This document shows, piece by piece, positions 1-10,800 of a stretch of 64,000 nucleotides of DNA (position 1 is its first letter; each line of letters starts with the position of its first letter). Both the position numbers and the translations under genes were made by a program. The notes under the pieces are model-generated. The model made no database searches. It saw only the letters and a program-made list of their open reading frames with translations, and was not told the DNA's origin. This DNA comes from Albugo candida (lineage: Eukaryota > Oomycota > Peronosporomycetes > Albuginales > Albuginaceae): NCBI GenBank assembly GCA_905220665.1, contig CAJNAR010000161.1, positions 353,770 to 417,769 on the forward strand. The letters run 5' to 3'.

Positions 1-1
1 T

Positions 2-772
2 GATACAGATACTCTGATAGCAAGCTGTTCCACAGATTGCGCTCGAAGTGAAGACCGTCAAATCAATGCAAATAACGATTACGACAGATTCATGTGCCAA
101 ACATGCAGGATTTACAATGAAAAAGATACAATGAAAATTATCAAAAGACGAGGACTTCGGAGGTCCCTTCAATCGCAAATATCGATTGGCGAGATTGTGC
201 TGGTTCTCCCGGAACGTTTTCTCCTTCGAGATGGTTACTGTGCAAATAGTGATCTCATATGGGGCATAGTTGTGCGGATAGAATTATTGAAGGACTATTT
301 ATCTTATGAGAACGGTATTCCCGCTACAGAATGCATGAGTCCCGATATCCTCGAAGAATTGCAAATATTGACAATCGAATCGTTTATGGATGCACGTACT
401 TGGAACTTAACGAACGCACAAGTTCTCTCTATTGCAGCAGCAGACAATTTCGATACCCCTCTCAACATGCTGCGAAATTGCATCGAATGGTACACGTACA
501 TTCAGTGTGTAAATTTTTTTTACTCCGGTTATCGTAAGCAAAGCGACGATATCGCCAACGAACGTGCTAAGCTTCTACAAAAATCCTGTGCAGCATTTCG
601 CGGCTACACACGTAAAGTTATGCTCGCTCATACACAACACCATGATGCGCTTACTTCCATGAGTTGGGCGTCCGCAAATCGTGGCTTCGAGAATTTTGAA
701 AAAACCATGGCACGATCAGAGCCTGTCTCGTTTTCCGAGATCACTGAAGCACCCGTATTTTCTTTTCTTTGA
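2..772 (+). CDS. Unrecognised protein, 3' part of a gene cut by the window edge
   Basis: The reading frame is open from base 2 to a TGA at 770-772, with no stop between the left edge and the first ATG at 92. The visible 256 codons are therefore probably the C-terminal part of a longer protein or its last exon; the ATG at 92 need not be the start. I recognise no domain. The product is mixed in composition, has no clear membrane segment or signal peptide, and carries a Lys/Arg-rich patch (KIIKRRGLRR) near codon 45 of the visible frame. Codon use resembles the genes to the right, which supports a real coding region. Function is unknown. Confidence 0.55.
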   Translation, partial: DTDTLIASCSTDCARSEDRQINANNDYDRFMCQTCRIYNEKDTMKIIKRRGLRRSLQSQISIGEIVLVLPERFLLRDGYCANSDLIWGIVVRIELLKDYLSYENGIPATECMSPDILEELQILTIESFMDARTWNLTNAQVLSIAAADNFDTPLNMLRNCIEWYTYIQCVNFFYSGYRKQSDDIANERAKLLQKSCAAFRGYTRKVMLAHTQHHDALTSMSWASANRGFENFEKTMARSEPVSFSEITEAPVFSFL

Positions 773-2203
773 TGCCAAGCTGAACAATCGCTGACCATTT
801 CCAATTATAAGATCTCAACTTCTCGACTGGCAGCACAGAATGGTATGAATAAAGCAGAAGTTGGTTGTGATTAGTGCGACCAAAAGCTTTACGACCTCGC
901 ACAAGTACAAAATAATCATTGGCAAAAACAATTGTCAAGTCGCAGGATGATACATCTGCAAGTGTGTCAACTTCAGCCGACTGTCTGTAGCAATATCTTG
1001 TTGAGTGACACTGAAGGGTTATTGATCAAGATCTTATAGACGTCAAAAACGTGACAGCTTGATGCCGCATACTCCGAAGATGTCGTATTTGACATCTGCC
1101 GGCTGAAAACTTACTCACAGGGACAAAGATACCTGCTCAGCCTTTAGCTGAATACATTATGCGCAAGCAAGCAATCAGAATTTCAAAACAAACTCTTCAT
1201 AAATGGTGTGAGGGTATGAGGATATGGCTATTCAATCTCACGAAGCTGTTGCAGGCTGCAAAGAGAAAATGTCGTGATCAGGAGATATGATAAGCCATAC
1301 GACATATGATCCGTAATGAAAATGCCCACCTAATTCAAGTTTCACAATCTGATGATAAGTGTGTGATATGTTTGATGAATGAAGACAAGTACTGAATAAA
1401 ATTGGTGGTTAATGGATTCTGAGCATTTATTGCCCGTAGGTTTACTCTGTCTCACTTTATTTCGATCATTCCTTATTTGCAGCACATCGAAGGGGTTGAT
1501 TCACTTTACCGTGGCACAAAATATGCTGGATTACTACTACCTTATCCCGAGCTTTCTACACAAAGCTACTTACACAGATAAATGTCTCCACGTTTGGACC
1601 GTGACTGCTTGAAAATTGAATAGTGTGACTTAAAGAACGTATATAAGTGATGAGTTCGTTGAGATTGTAAATGTATGGTACAAAGCTATTAAGCTGTTGA
1701 GACAATCAGTGGAGAATCTGACTACAAGCAACAGCACCGTTACTACTCCTATCTTGACTATGAATTTGTACGAGATGTACCTATATTGTATGTTGTCATT
1801 ATACTCAGATTACGTTTCCGAGCGAATGACCTGGAATAATGATGGACATGTAGAGTATGAAATCTTGGGTGCTGCAGTCCTCGACTCCAACTTCGAGATG
1901 CTGAGTTTCTTACAGTTCTGAATGCGAAATCAATTCTCCGTAAACATTGGTTTATCAATGGAGACATGTGCTCCCTGCAAGATGAACAATGTGAAGTACA
2001 TGCAGCATCTGCTTGCTAAAAATCGTGAAACCTCTCTTCCAATAGTACGATGTTATGCGATCTCTTACAGCGACTTTGCCGAAGTTTATATAGCGCAACC
2101 GTTTCAGACTCGGTTGCCAATTGATGTCTATTTCTGACGCAGGAAAGGGATTTTTGCAGATCACCATATTCTTGCGACCAAACGGGTGAAGTTTTGTATT
2201 TTG
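773..2203. other. Intergenic stretch, no gene recognised
   Basis: About 1.4 kb between the left-edge gene and the MYB-like gene. Only short open frames occur on either strand (longest about 85 codons), several of them lacking an ATG, and none shows a known motif. I see no retrotransposon motif, tRNA or tandem repeat here. It should contain the 3' UTR of the first gene and the promoter of the MYB-like gene. Confidence 0.5.
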
Positions 2204-3433
2204 ATGAGACAATACTCATCTGTCGAGTATCGAACGGTATCCGACGCATGGACAGCTGAGGAGCATGAAAGGTTCCTTATCGGACTGGAGCGATGCGGGC
2301 TGTATGGAAAGAATCAAATTATGAGTCAGGGCATGTGGCAGATCATTCTCGAAGCAGTGGGGGCAACCAAATCACTGCATCAAGTGCAAGAGCATGCACA
2401 AAATTATTTCATGCAACTCCAAGCACTTGGCACTAAAAAAAACAAGGATTTTCTGGAAACTGCAAGCTTAGAAACTACATGGACAATGGAGGAAGAGAAA
2501 CGCTTTGAGGAAATACTCAGCAAATGGCGAAGCAGCGATGATTACTGCTGGCAAGAAATTAGCAATGCTTTGCCCGGAAGGTCATTGGAGGAGGTAAAAG
2601 AAAGGTATAAAAAGTTATGCAACGATGTCAGAAGAATTGAACAAGGAAATCACGTGACGGCGTATTATAGTCGCTACAAGCGGCCATATACGGCGGTTTC
2701 GATTCAAAATGGTGACGAGGATTTAGCAAGGATGCAACAAGAATATCTTGATTTTCAACCACGGTCACAGGCTTATAATCATACAAATGTAATGAACATT
2801 AGCAGAAAATCAACACGAAACAATCGAAGAGAGACTTTCGGTGATCGTATCATTGTTAGCAAAGAAGATCAACGGTATCTTTTCGATGCAGTTGCACACG
2901 TGCAAGCTATATCATCCGCAAACTCTCCCGCAGTGGCAATTGTGAACACAGCAGTTAATTTATTGTTGAGGCATAGGGCTGAAATTAGAGAAGGCTTTGA
3001 AGCTCGTATTACATTGGACCAAGCATATTTGGCTTTGGAGAAACTCGTTTCTCAACTTGAACTTCAAGGGAATAGCGGAGCCCCAGTATATCATTTGATT
3101 GTCAACGAGTTGGTTTTTATGCTCGGATTGGCTGACGGTCTCATGCAGTCACAGCCAGGGCTAATTGCTCCTTTGTCAGTGAATCCATCCATATACAGTG
3201 GAAGGAATTATCTCGTTCATCCCATGCCGAATTTTAACACATTGAATCAATGCGAACACTTGCATCAATTCCAATCCTCAAGACAGATGGCTCCTTCATC
3301 AATTGCTTCATTAGCAGGCCGTATAACAGAAGAACCGTTAGCGAATAATGCTTCATTTCTTCCCTCATATCATGGTTTCGATGATGGATGCGTACTACCT
3401 GCTGCCTTGTACCATCCATTAGAGCGTGATTGA
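2204..3433 (+). CDS. MYB-like protein with two SANT domains (SHAQKYF-related class)
   Basis: A single open frame of 409 codons from the ATG at 2204; an in-frame GTG lies slightly upstream but is an unlikely eukaryotic start. Residues ~15-70 form a first SANT/MYB domain opening with AWTAEEHERFLIGLER and closing with VQEHAQNYF, a variant of the SHAQKYF signature of the single-MYB class. Residues ~92-140 form a second SANT domain (TWTMEEEKRF ... LEEVKERYKKL). The two-domain layout resembles DIV/CCA1-related MYB proteins, which bind DNA as transcription regulators; this role is inferred from family. The remaining ~270 residues are low in recognisable structure. The gene converges on the FAM161-like gene with 71 bp between stop codons. 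No intron is needed. Confidence 0.8.
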   Translation: MRQYSSVEYRTVSDAWTAEEHERFLIGLERCGLYGKNQIMSQGMWQIILEAVGATKSLHQVQEHAQNYFMQLQALGTKKNKDFLETASLETTWTMEEEKRFEEILSKWRSSDDYCWQEISNALPGRSLEEVKERYKKLCNDVRRIEQGNHVTAYYSRYKRPYTAVSIQNGDEDLARMQQEYLDFQPRSQAYNHTNVMNISRKSTRNNRRETFGDRIIVSKEDQRYLFDAVAHVQAISSANSPAVAIVNTAVNLLLRHRAEIREGFEARITLDQAYLALEKLVSQLELQGNSGAPVYHLIVNELVFMLGLADGLMQSQPGLIAPLSVNPSIYSGRNYLVHPMPNFNTLNQCEHLHQFQSSRQMAPSSIASLAGRITEEPLANNASFLPSYHGFDDGCVLPAALYHPLERD

Positions 3434-3504
3434 ATGCAATGTACTTGCAATATCAAAAATCATCAGATTTTCAGCATTTTAATAATAGAAGCTCTATTTC
3501 GAAT

Positions 3505-5631
3505 CTAACTTTTAGCAATGTTTTCTTCTTCCGGAGTCAGAATCTCTCTCAATTGCAATTTGTTGGCACAAATAACATTTTTGACAACACAAGCGAGCGC
3601 TTGCTTTTTGTGCTCTTCTTTCTTCAAATCAATCATAAAGCGTTCCATAAGGGTGGGTTGTGTGGCCACGGCTTCCATGATGCGTTTACGATTCTCTAAA
3701 AGAGCTTGACGAAAGCTCGCCTTGCTTAATTTTGCTTGGTCTTTAGCTATCTGCTGCACTTGCTGCAAATCGACAAAAGTTCCGGGATAGTTGTCGCGAC
3801 GTTGAGACTCGAGTAATTCGACTTGTTGCTTGATTCGAACCTTTGCAAGTTTGAGTCTTCTTTCGCGCACTTCCTGAGCTTGTTGTGTTTCTAGCTCACG
3901 TTCTTTGGCTGCTATGATCCTTTTCTTCAACTCATCCCTTCGCAACTGATCCGTTTTGGTGAGTTTTGGATCATTTGATATCGATGAGCATTCTCTATTG
4001 ATCTTTGTCATCAATGAATGATATTTTCGCAATTGAGCTTGTTGATATTCCAGTTTTTCGTCGCTGATGCGTTTTTTTCTTGCGAGACGCTTCTGTCGTA
4101 GCGCATCATATTCGCCGTGGCGATGCTCAAAAAAAGGAACAGCACTGAATTTCTCTCCACTTGATTCCTTCTGTCGAACTTTCTTTTCCTGTTCACTTCT
4201 TTCCCATTGCCGATGCAACCGATCGAAATCGGGTACTGGTTTGGAGCGAAATTGACGTGATAAATCTCGCTTTTCTACTTTTCTGGCGTTTGCTTTGGCT
4301 TCTACGATCAGAGCTTGGGTCATACGAGACGGAAGACTGGCACGCAGCAAGTACTCTTGCGATCGTTTCATTATTCGAGTCCGACGTTCGACTTCATCTT
4401 CGCATTTGGTGCGATATGTTGATACAGGAACATCGCGTGCTTTAACTTGCTGATACATCTGTCGTAATTTTTCTTCGTTTTCTTGTACAAGTGCCTTCTT
4501 TCGAGCAGCACTATGTTTCTGGCGTTCCAATAAATTCACGGGAGGTTTACCTCGCTTGGCACGATCTAATTTTGCAGCTGCCTGCTGTTCCACTAAAAGC
4601 TTTTCTTCCATTTCCATGTGTTTTCTGTAGATAGAATCAATCAGTTCAGTATTACATCATAAAAGATCTCCTTACTGCTCGTAATAGCTTTTCACAACTC
4701 TAGCAACACGCGCTGTTGAGATGGGACGAGCGCTTTTTGCTCGTAAGATTCCTGATCTGATGTGTTTTGTGGCGAGTGCAAAAGCTGAGCACGGACGACG
4801 GTCATTTGAGTTTCTTCGACTCGTTTGTGTGTCATTATGTCGAAACATAAAGCTGTCACTGTGTAAGCCTTCATCTTCGGATAGTGCGCTTGGAGAATAA
4901 AGTGAACTTGGTGTGAAGCAGCTGTGAAAACTCTCATCATAGCTTGGTGCAACTATTTCAGTTCCATCATACTCCATCCTGCGCTTCTCAAAACTCATAT
5001 CTGACAGATCAGCAGCGATGTCTAGACTGAAGTTCCGCTCGTCTTCAGACTCGTTGAGACCTTGATCGGTGTTAAGGGAGGCTTCCGATTGGAAACTGGT
5101 GTGTTGATTGTTTCTAGATTCTTGTGCCGTCTTCACCCTTTTTTTTGTCTGTATATTGGAGCGTATCCCAGCTTCCGCTAAGCATTTCTCATCTCCAGAT
5201 AAGCTGTACTCCAAAATATCGTCACCACTATCATCATTACGAGACATATAGGCCGGTGGCGCTTCTTGATCGTCTTCTTCAATGCTATACGTCCATGCCG
5301 TTCTTCCTCGTGGGTAGGTAGCCTTATGAGACGGCGTAGAGCAATCACCAGTAGCCAAGGCGGGTTTAGTACCTCGACATCGTTGTCGATTCAAGTTGTC
5401 TTTGTGTATGGTCTTACGCCGGGAATCAATGTCAAGTATTGTTGCTTGTATCGCATGTCTTTCGTTTTCTTGTTCCGTCTCACTTAAAGTCCGATATCGG
5501 TTCGAGGCGTCAGGATTTTGACCGGCTTTCACTCCTCTGACAACCAACTCTCGATTTGGTTCGCTCCCTCTAATATCATACGAAACCCCGGAACGAGACG
5601 AGCCTTTTGGTGCCACATGAGGATGTCGCAT
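3505..5631 (-). CDS. FAM161-like centrosomal/ciliary coiled-coil protein, two exons
   Basis: Two frames join through an intron I place at 4625-4675 (51 nt, donor GTAAGG, acceptor CTACAG). Exon 1 is 4676-5631 and exon 2 is 3505-4624; the lengths sum to 2,076 nt, an exact 691-codon frame plus stop. The N-terminal ~320 residues are hydrophilic, Ser/Asp-rich and probably disordered. The C-terminal ~370 residues are a highly charged helical coiled coil. They contain FAM161 hallmarks: KARDVPVSTYR, and SQEYLLRASLPSRM, then a long Arg/Glu/Lys-rich stretch. FAM161 proteins sit at the ciliary base and along microtubules in animals and flagellate protists, so a role in zoospore basal bodies is an inference. 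The NRAMP gene lies upstream on the same strand, 231 bp away. Family call moderate; exon model strong. Confidence 0.72.
4625..4675 (-). other. Intron of the FAM161-like gene
   Basis: 51-nt GT-AG intron. Without splicing the upstream frame stops at a TAA lying inside the donor (cag|taa read through); removing it joins codon CA+A in frame. Donor GTAAGG matches the eukaryotic consensus. Confidence 0.8.
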
Positions 5632-5862
5632 GATCGAGAGATCTTGGATGCAAAAAGCGAAATTTGCACATTCGCGTCATCTTACTCATCACTTTGGTTG
5701 TCGACTGATTTAGATGCATAGTTTCATAAATCTATTTATGATGATCAAAGAGAAGTCACTTGGAATCCTCCCTACGATTTGTATAGAAAGTCGGAATAAT
5801 TCGAGTCAAGTAAGGAGTCTAGCTCTACACCCCTTGTTCTCAATTAGTTCTGCCAATTCGCA

Positions 5863-7704
5863 TCAGTAAAAGTTCAAAGCCCATCTTCGTATATTTTGTA
5901 AGAATGACCACATATCCGATCGAATCAAAAATGCCAAGAAATAAAAGTACATGCATCCAAGTATCAGGAGACTCGAAAGAGTAAACCCATTCAATTGTAG
6001 ACTCGATAAGTTCACTGAGACTAAGTAGAGATTGATGACACAAATCAAAAGCCCGATAATCCATCCTGTTGCCATAATGGCTGTATTGTTGACGAAAACA
6101 TTCCCCATGATATTTTTGGAGCTCGTAAAGACCAAAAGTGGAAGTAACGCAAACGGAAGTTGTATGGACTGTAAAACATTGAGCAGCTCATCCATTTTGT
6201 CGCTATTTTGCGGCTGATACTGACTCAGTATTGCAACAGCTAAAGCAGGTATCAACGCAACACAACGCGTCAGTGCCACTCGTTTCCACGGCGATAGTCG
6301 AATGTTTAAAAATCCTTCCATGACAAATTGTCCAGCATACGTTCCTGTCATTGTCGAACTTTGACCAGCAGCCAGGAGACCTATGGCCCATATGATTTCA
6401 GCATAATTTCCAAGCATATCTCTGAGTGAACGGCCTGCTTGAGATAGTCCTATTGGCTGACACCAACCCGACATTCCATTGCTCAAAGTACAGGAACGTA
6501 ATGTTGGTCCGTTAACAGTACCCCCAGGCACACACGATGAACTATCATGATTCGTGCGATATGTCTCTACGCAATCGGGCGAGAAAAATCCTTTAGAGAA
6601 GACTCCAAGCACAGCCAGGTTGATGAGAAAAGATATAAAGAGTGCAACTCCTGCTTCGATTGTGAAATACAGATTAGCCATTCGCACTTCCTGGACCTTA
6701 TGATGACGAACATGGCGGGTTTGTACAAGCGCCGAGTGTAGGTACAAGTTATGTGGCATGATCACAGCTCCAACTATCCCAACAGCCTGTGTCATCGCAT
6801 ATGACGGAATTCTAGGCACGAATCCATCCATTACTTCGTCCAATTGGATACGACTTTGATAGAAATTGGCACAGAAGCAGATGAGCATAATGGCGAGAAG
6901 AAACACAAAGAATGCCTCAAGCTTTCGTATTCCGTAGCGATGCAGCAACAAGAACGTAAATGTGTCAACTGCCGTGATCTATCAAAGGAAAAGAGATTAT
7001 GAGCTCAACGTGAAATTCAATGAATGTATATTGGCTACCAGGCATCCACCCCATAGCGGAATTTGAAATAAAATTTGCAAAGCAATTGCTGACCCAAGCA
7101 CTTCTTGAATATCGCTGTGAGGAGAGAATCTTCACTAGAACCCATAGATATCGGTCGTTATGACACACCTCCCGACGATAGCGATCTCTGTCATGATCCA
7201 AAGTGTAATAGACGCCCAGCGAGGGTACACGGCGGTACACATTTCAGCCAAATTTTTGCCTGTCACCACACCCAAACGCACTGCCAAAATCTGTCTTTCA
7301 CACAGCGATACCACTGAGTCCTTCTAATCAAAGCTTTAGGAGCCATACCTGAAGATAAAAGCCCATCACAGTGGCACCAAAAAGAACCCAAATCAGTTGA
7401 TAACCTGCATATGCTCCTGCTTGTAGGTCACTTTCGAGATTGCCAGGATCAACATAAGCGATACTCATGAGCCATCCAGGTCCAGTGAACGCCCATAATG
7501 CTCTCCAACTAAGCTTAGAGGTCAGCGAGCGTGATTTGTAGTGATTCAAATGTCACACGACCTAAATTTTGTTGATGAATGAGTCTCTTTCGGTGGCTCT
7601 ATCTCACCATATGATAAAGTATGTTCCTTTCTCAACGTATTGTACGAATTTGAATGCGTTACTTGCGGAATTAAGCACAAATTCTCGTCATTTTCATGTG
7701 CCAT
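5863..7704 (-). CDS. NRAMP-family divalent metal transporter, five exons
   Basis: Exons (minus): 7562-7704, 7349-7508, 7169-7290, 7039-7114 and 5863-6978; introns of 53, 58, 54 and 60 nt. The joined frame encodes 538 residues, normal for NRAMP (about 500-560). After a ~48-residue hydrophilic N-terminus comes TM1 with the metal-binding motif in [18 protein letters not shown] (DPGN). TM6 carries MPHN in [19 protein letters not shown], the second metal-binding motif. The spliced exons also give the conserved [13 protein letters not shown] and [13 protein letters not shown] stretches, confirming junctions 2-4. About 11-12 membrane segments are expected. The family imports Mn2+/Fe2+ with protons across plasma or vacuolar membranes. 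The first exon and its donor (GTCGTG) are the least certain part: it was chosen because it is open, begins with ATG and restores the frame at KFS-WRALW. Confidence 0.9.
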
Positions 7705-7809
7705 TTAAATCCGCTCAAAAGATACAAATGATCGAATCTAAACTAGAGTGGCACGCTCTCTATAACGGTGGAAACAAATGCGATAAGTAAGCTAAATTCG
7801 AGATGCGGT

Positions 7810-10800
7810 TCACTTTCGACCATTGTGGCGAACTGAAAGCTTGCGATGTGCGTTTTGTTTGTCTTTAACAGTCTCTTCAATACGTTCGAGATTTTCTCGT
7901 CGAGTGAGCTTTCGAAGCCGGATACCTTTCTTCGGATTCGTATCTGGCGACTCTAAATGTGATTTAGTCGCCAAAGTCTCCATTCCGATAATTTTGTTAT
8001 CGGTAGGCGCAATACTCGCAATCGATTGCTCGTCGATCGCCAGAGACGACTCCATGTGCTCTGTAAATGGTATGATCGTATTCGAGCTGTAAGAGTGATC
8101 ATCACGTTTGATCTGCAATTCATATTCCCACACATCCATTTGAGAGAAATTTAAGACTGGCATTTGATCATGTTGAACACTTTGAGGCTTTTTGACATTC
8201 CGCATGAAATCTCTCACTGGTGATAGAGAATTTGTTTTTGATGTCACTTCGATCAGATTTTCTTCGAGAGATTTGTGGAGATGCAGAAGACCTTGTGGTG
8301 GCAGAGACATGGTGATTTGTAAATTGCAATGTCGTTTATAAGAGGTGCTTTTGCAGCGCCACTTTGGCGGAGTCGAATAACGTGGAGGATGCACCAAATC
8401 TTTGAACTTTACACTGAAGCGACTTTCAGGGCGTGTAATCTTCAGCGAATACCTCAAGGATGACTGAATTTTGACTCCATTTGACGAGTTTGTGTTGCTA
8501 GAGTCAAGTGCCGAAATCACAAGCGCTTCAATCGCTCCGTTTTCAATTAGCGAAGAACCATTCGATAGATTAGACAATGAGGTCGTACAGATTGTAGCGA
8601 TCAACTCATCTTCAGATCCCAAAATGCCCGAAATGTGCGTCAACGCTGTAATTGCTCCTTGCGATATCATAGTCGGAGCCGCTTCAGCATCCGCTGCGAA
8701 ATTTGAGGAGTTTGTGAGATTAAATATCGTAATGGCGCATAGAGCCATAATATCTCGAGCGATACTTGTGGATCCAATTGCTTCAGCGGTGTATAAAAGT
8801 GCTTGATCGGAGATCATCCTGATTGCTTCGAATCGTATCAGACCCGATCGAAGTGCATCATAAGACGATAGCGCAGCTATACTCGAAACACATCGATATC
8901 TCGTTTCGACCAATTGCGTTTTCATCATCAACAAAGATACGGCCTTTAATGCTGTACTGTGGACGAGCTGCTCTTGTATGAAACTGGCCTCTTGTACGAT
9001 GAATGGAGACACAATTGCGTCCACACCGAATACAATATCACATATAATCTCTGAGCAATCCAGTGCCGATTCGAGATCACTATATGCAGCCTCACACAAG
9101 TGGCACAAAAGTGACACCATATCGAATTGTGAAAGCCCCCGGCTCCAATCTTTTGCGGTTGACGATCTTTTTGCTAGGAAGCGTTTATAGTGTATGATTT
9201 TTCGAGTCAATATGCAGACAAGAGCAATAAGGGCATTGTCATGCCTTCCAAAAGATACAATCCTTTCCATCATGCCTAGAAGATCAATTGCTTCTGCCAG
9301 AGGAGACTCTCGCGATTCTTCATCTTTGTAAGCGAGGCAGCACATGGAGAAGAGGACATGAGATAATCCATTCAGAAGCCAACGAGAACTTCCATCTTCC
9401 TGTACATCTAGCGACTTGATCATCCTCTCAAGTAATTCCGCGAGTGTTTGGAATAAGGTCTCTGATTTTAGCCCACCAATCATGTTACTGTCAGCAGCAA
9501 AGTAAGACAATGTTCCAGCCGCATAGACCACAAAAGGAGGGACATCGGTGGACGTTGATCCAATTTCATTAATCGAACTCAAAAATCGCATCAAAATACT
9601 GACAGAAACTTCGTTGAATGCGGCATTCCTCCTTTTGGGATTTGATATCAACAAATGCATCACAAGCGATAATCGTTCCCAACTAGCGACCATCTCGTCT
9701 ACGCACTCCATAAGACGTGCAGATAAAGCGTCCACAGCATCGACAATACTCGGAACAAGGGTGTCAATCTGTGCTTCACTAACCTCAAGCAAAGACAACA
9801 GTAGATGTTCATGAGTGACGCATAAATTGACGTCTTCCATTGATGACGATCTCACAATCATCGCAAGAAACGCACGCAAAGAAGCGCTTCGAAAAAATGA
9901 GTAGTCATTCGATGTGTCGACTGCATGGGAGACCATTTGTTCAACAATGTAGGTCACCATCCAAATACATTCGATGTTGTCAAATGCGATGAATTGCGGT
10001 ATGAGATCAACCATTCCTTCTCGAATAAGAGTGGAAATCGTATTCGATGTGATTAGATTGCATAAGGCTGCTAGACACGTCTGTCGGGTCGCTGAGTTCA
10101 AAGAACGGACCATTGCGATTGTCATAAGAAGATCCACAGCTCTCATTTCGACCAAATGCTCTTCTGAATTCGTGACAGACGATAAATGAGCCACAACATT
10201 GACAATATTGGATTGGATTTCTTCGCTATAGCAATTAATACTCAATATTGGTAGTATTTCCATCACCGAGTGGATACTTTTCTGTGAGCTGAGCATCGCA
10301 ATGCAACTTTGTGGGTTTCTGGCGAGATTTGCCAATATGATGGAGCAGTAACGCTGAAGAGTACTCTTGTCTCGATTTCGGTCTTGGTTTTCCTCAATGA
10401 CTTTGAGCCTCGCTACTCCCGATACCAGCTTCAATATTCCAGATTCTAAAAGTATCAGCCCCACGACTTTATGGCGCGATATGCAGGCTAAAATATGGCA
10501 GTAAGCAGCTTTGGCTTCAGTGTCTTCTGAGCTGAGTGTATTTTGAATTATTACGCCAATTGTTTGCTCTTGAAACAGAAAATCAGCACTCGCATCCTCT
10601 CTGCTCAAAAGACTCAGACAAAGGCAGGCCAACTTTACTAAGACTTCGTTGGTGTGTTCCAACTCCAACAGTTGCGTCAGAAAGCGAATTATTGGACCAA
10701 CGTGAGTCACTACTGCATCTGACGAGTCCGTTCCTAGCATGAGAGAAGTTACAGCAGCAACGCATTGAATCTGAATGCTTTTGAGAACAGCAGACTCGTG

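Noticed and set aside
7509..7630. Alternative NRAMP first intron using the GTGAGA near 7608
   Set aside because: Joining it to the available acceptors produces an in-frame stop or the wrong phase. The 53-nt intron 7509-7561 keeps the frame and matches the length of the other introns.
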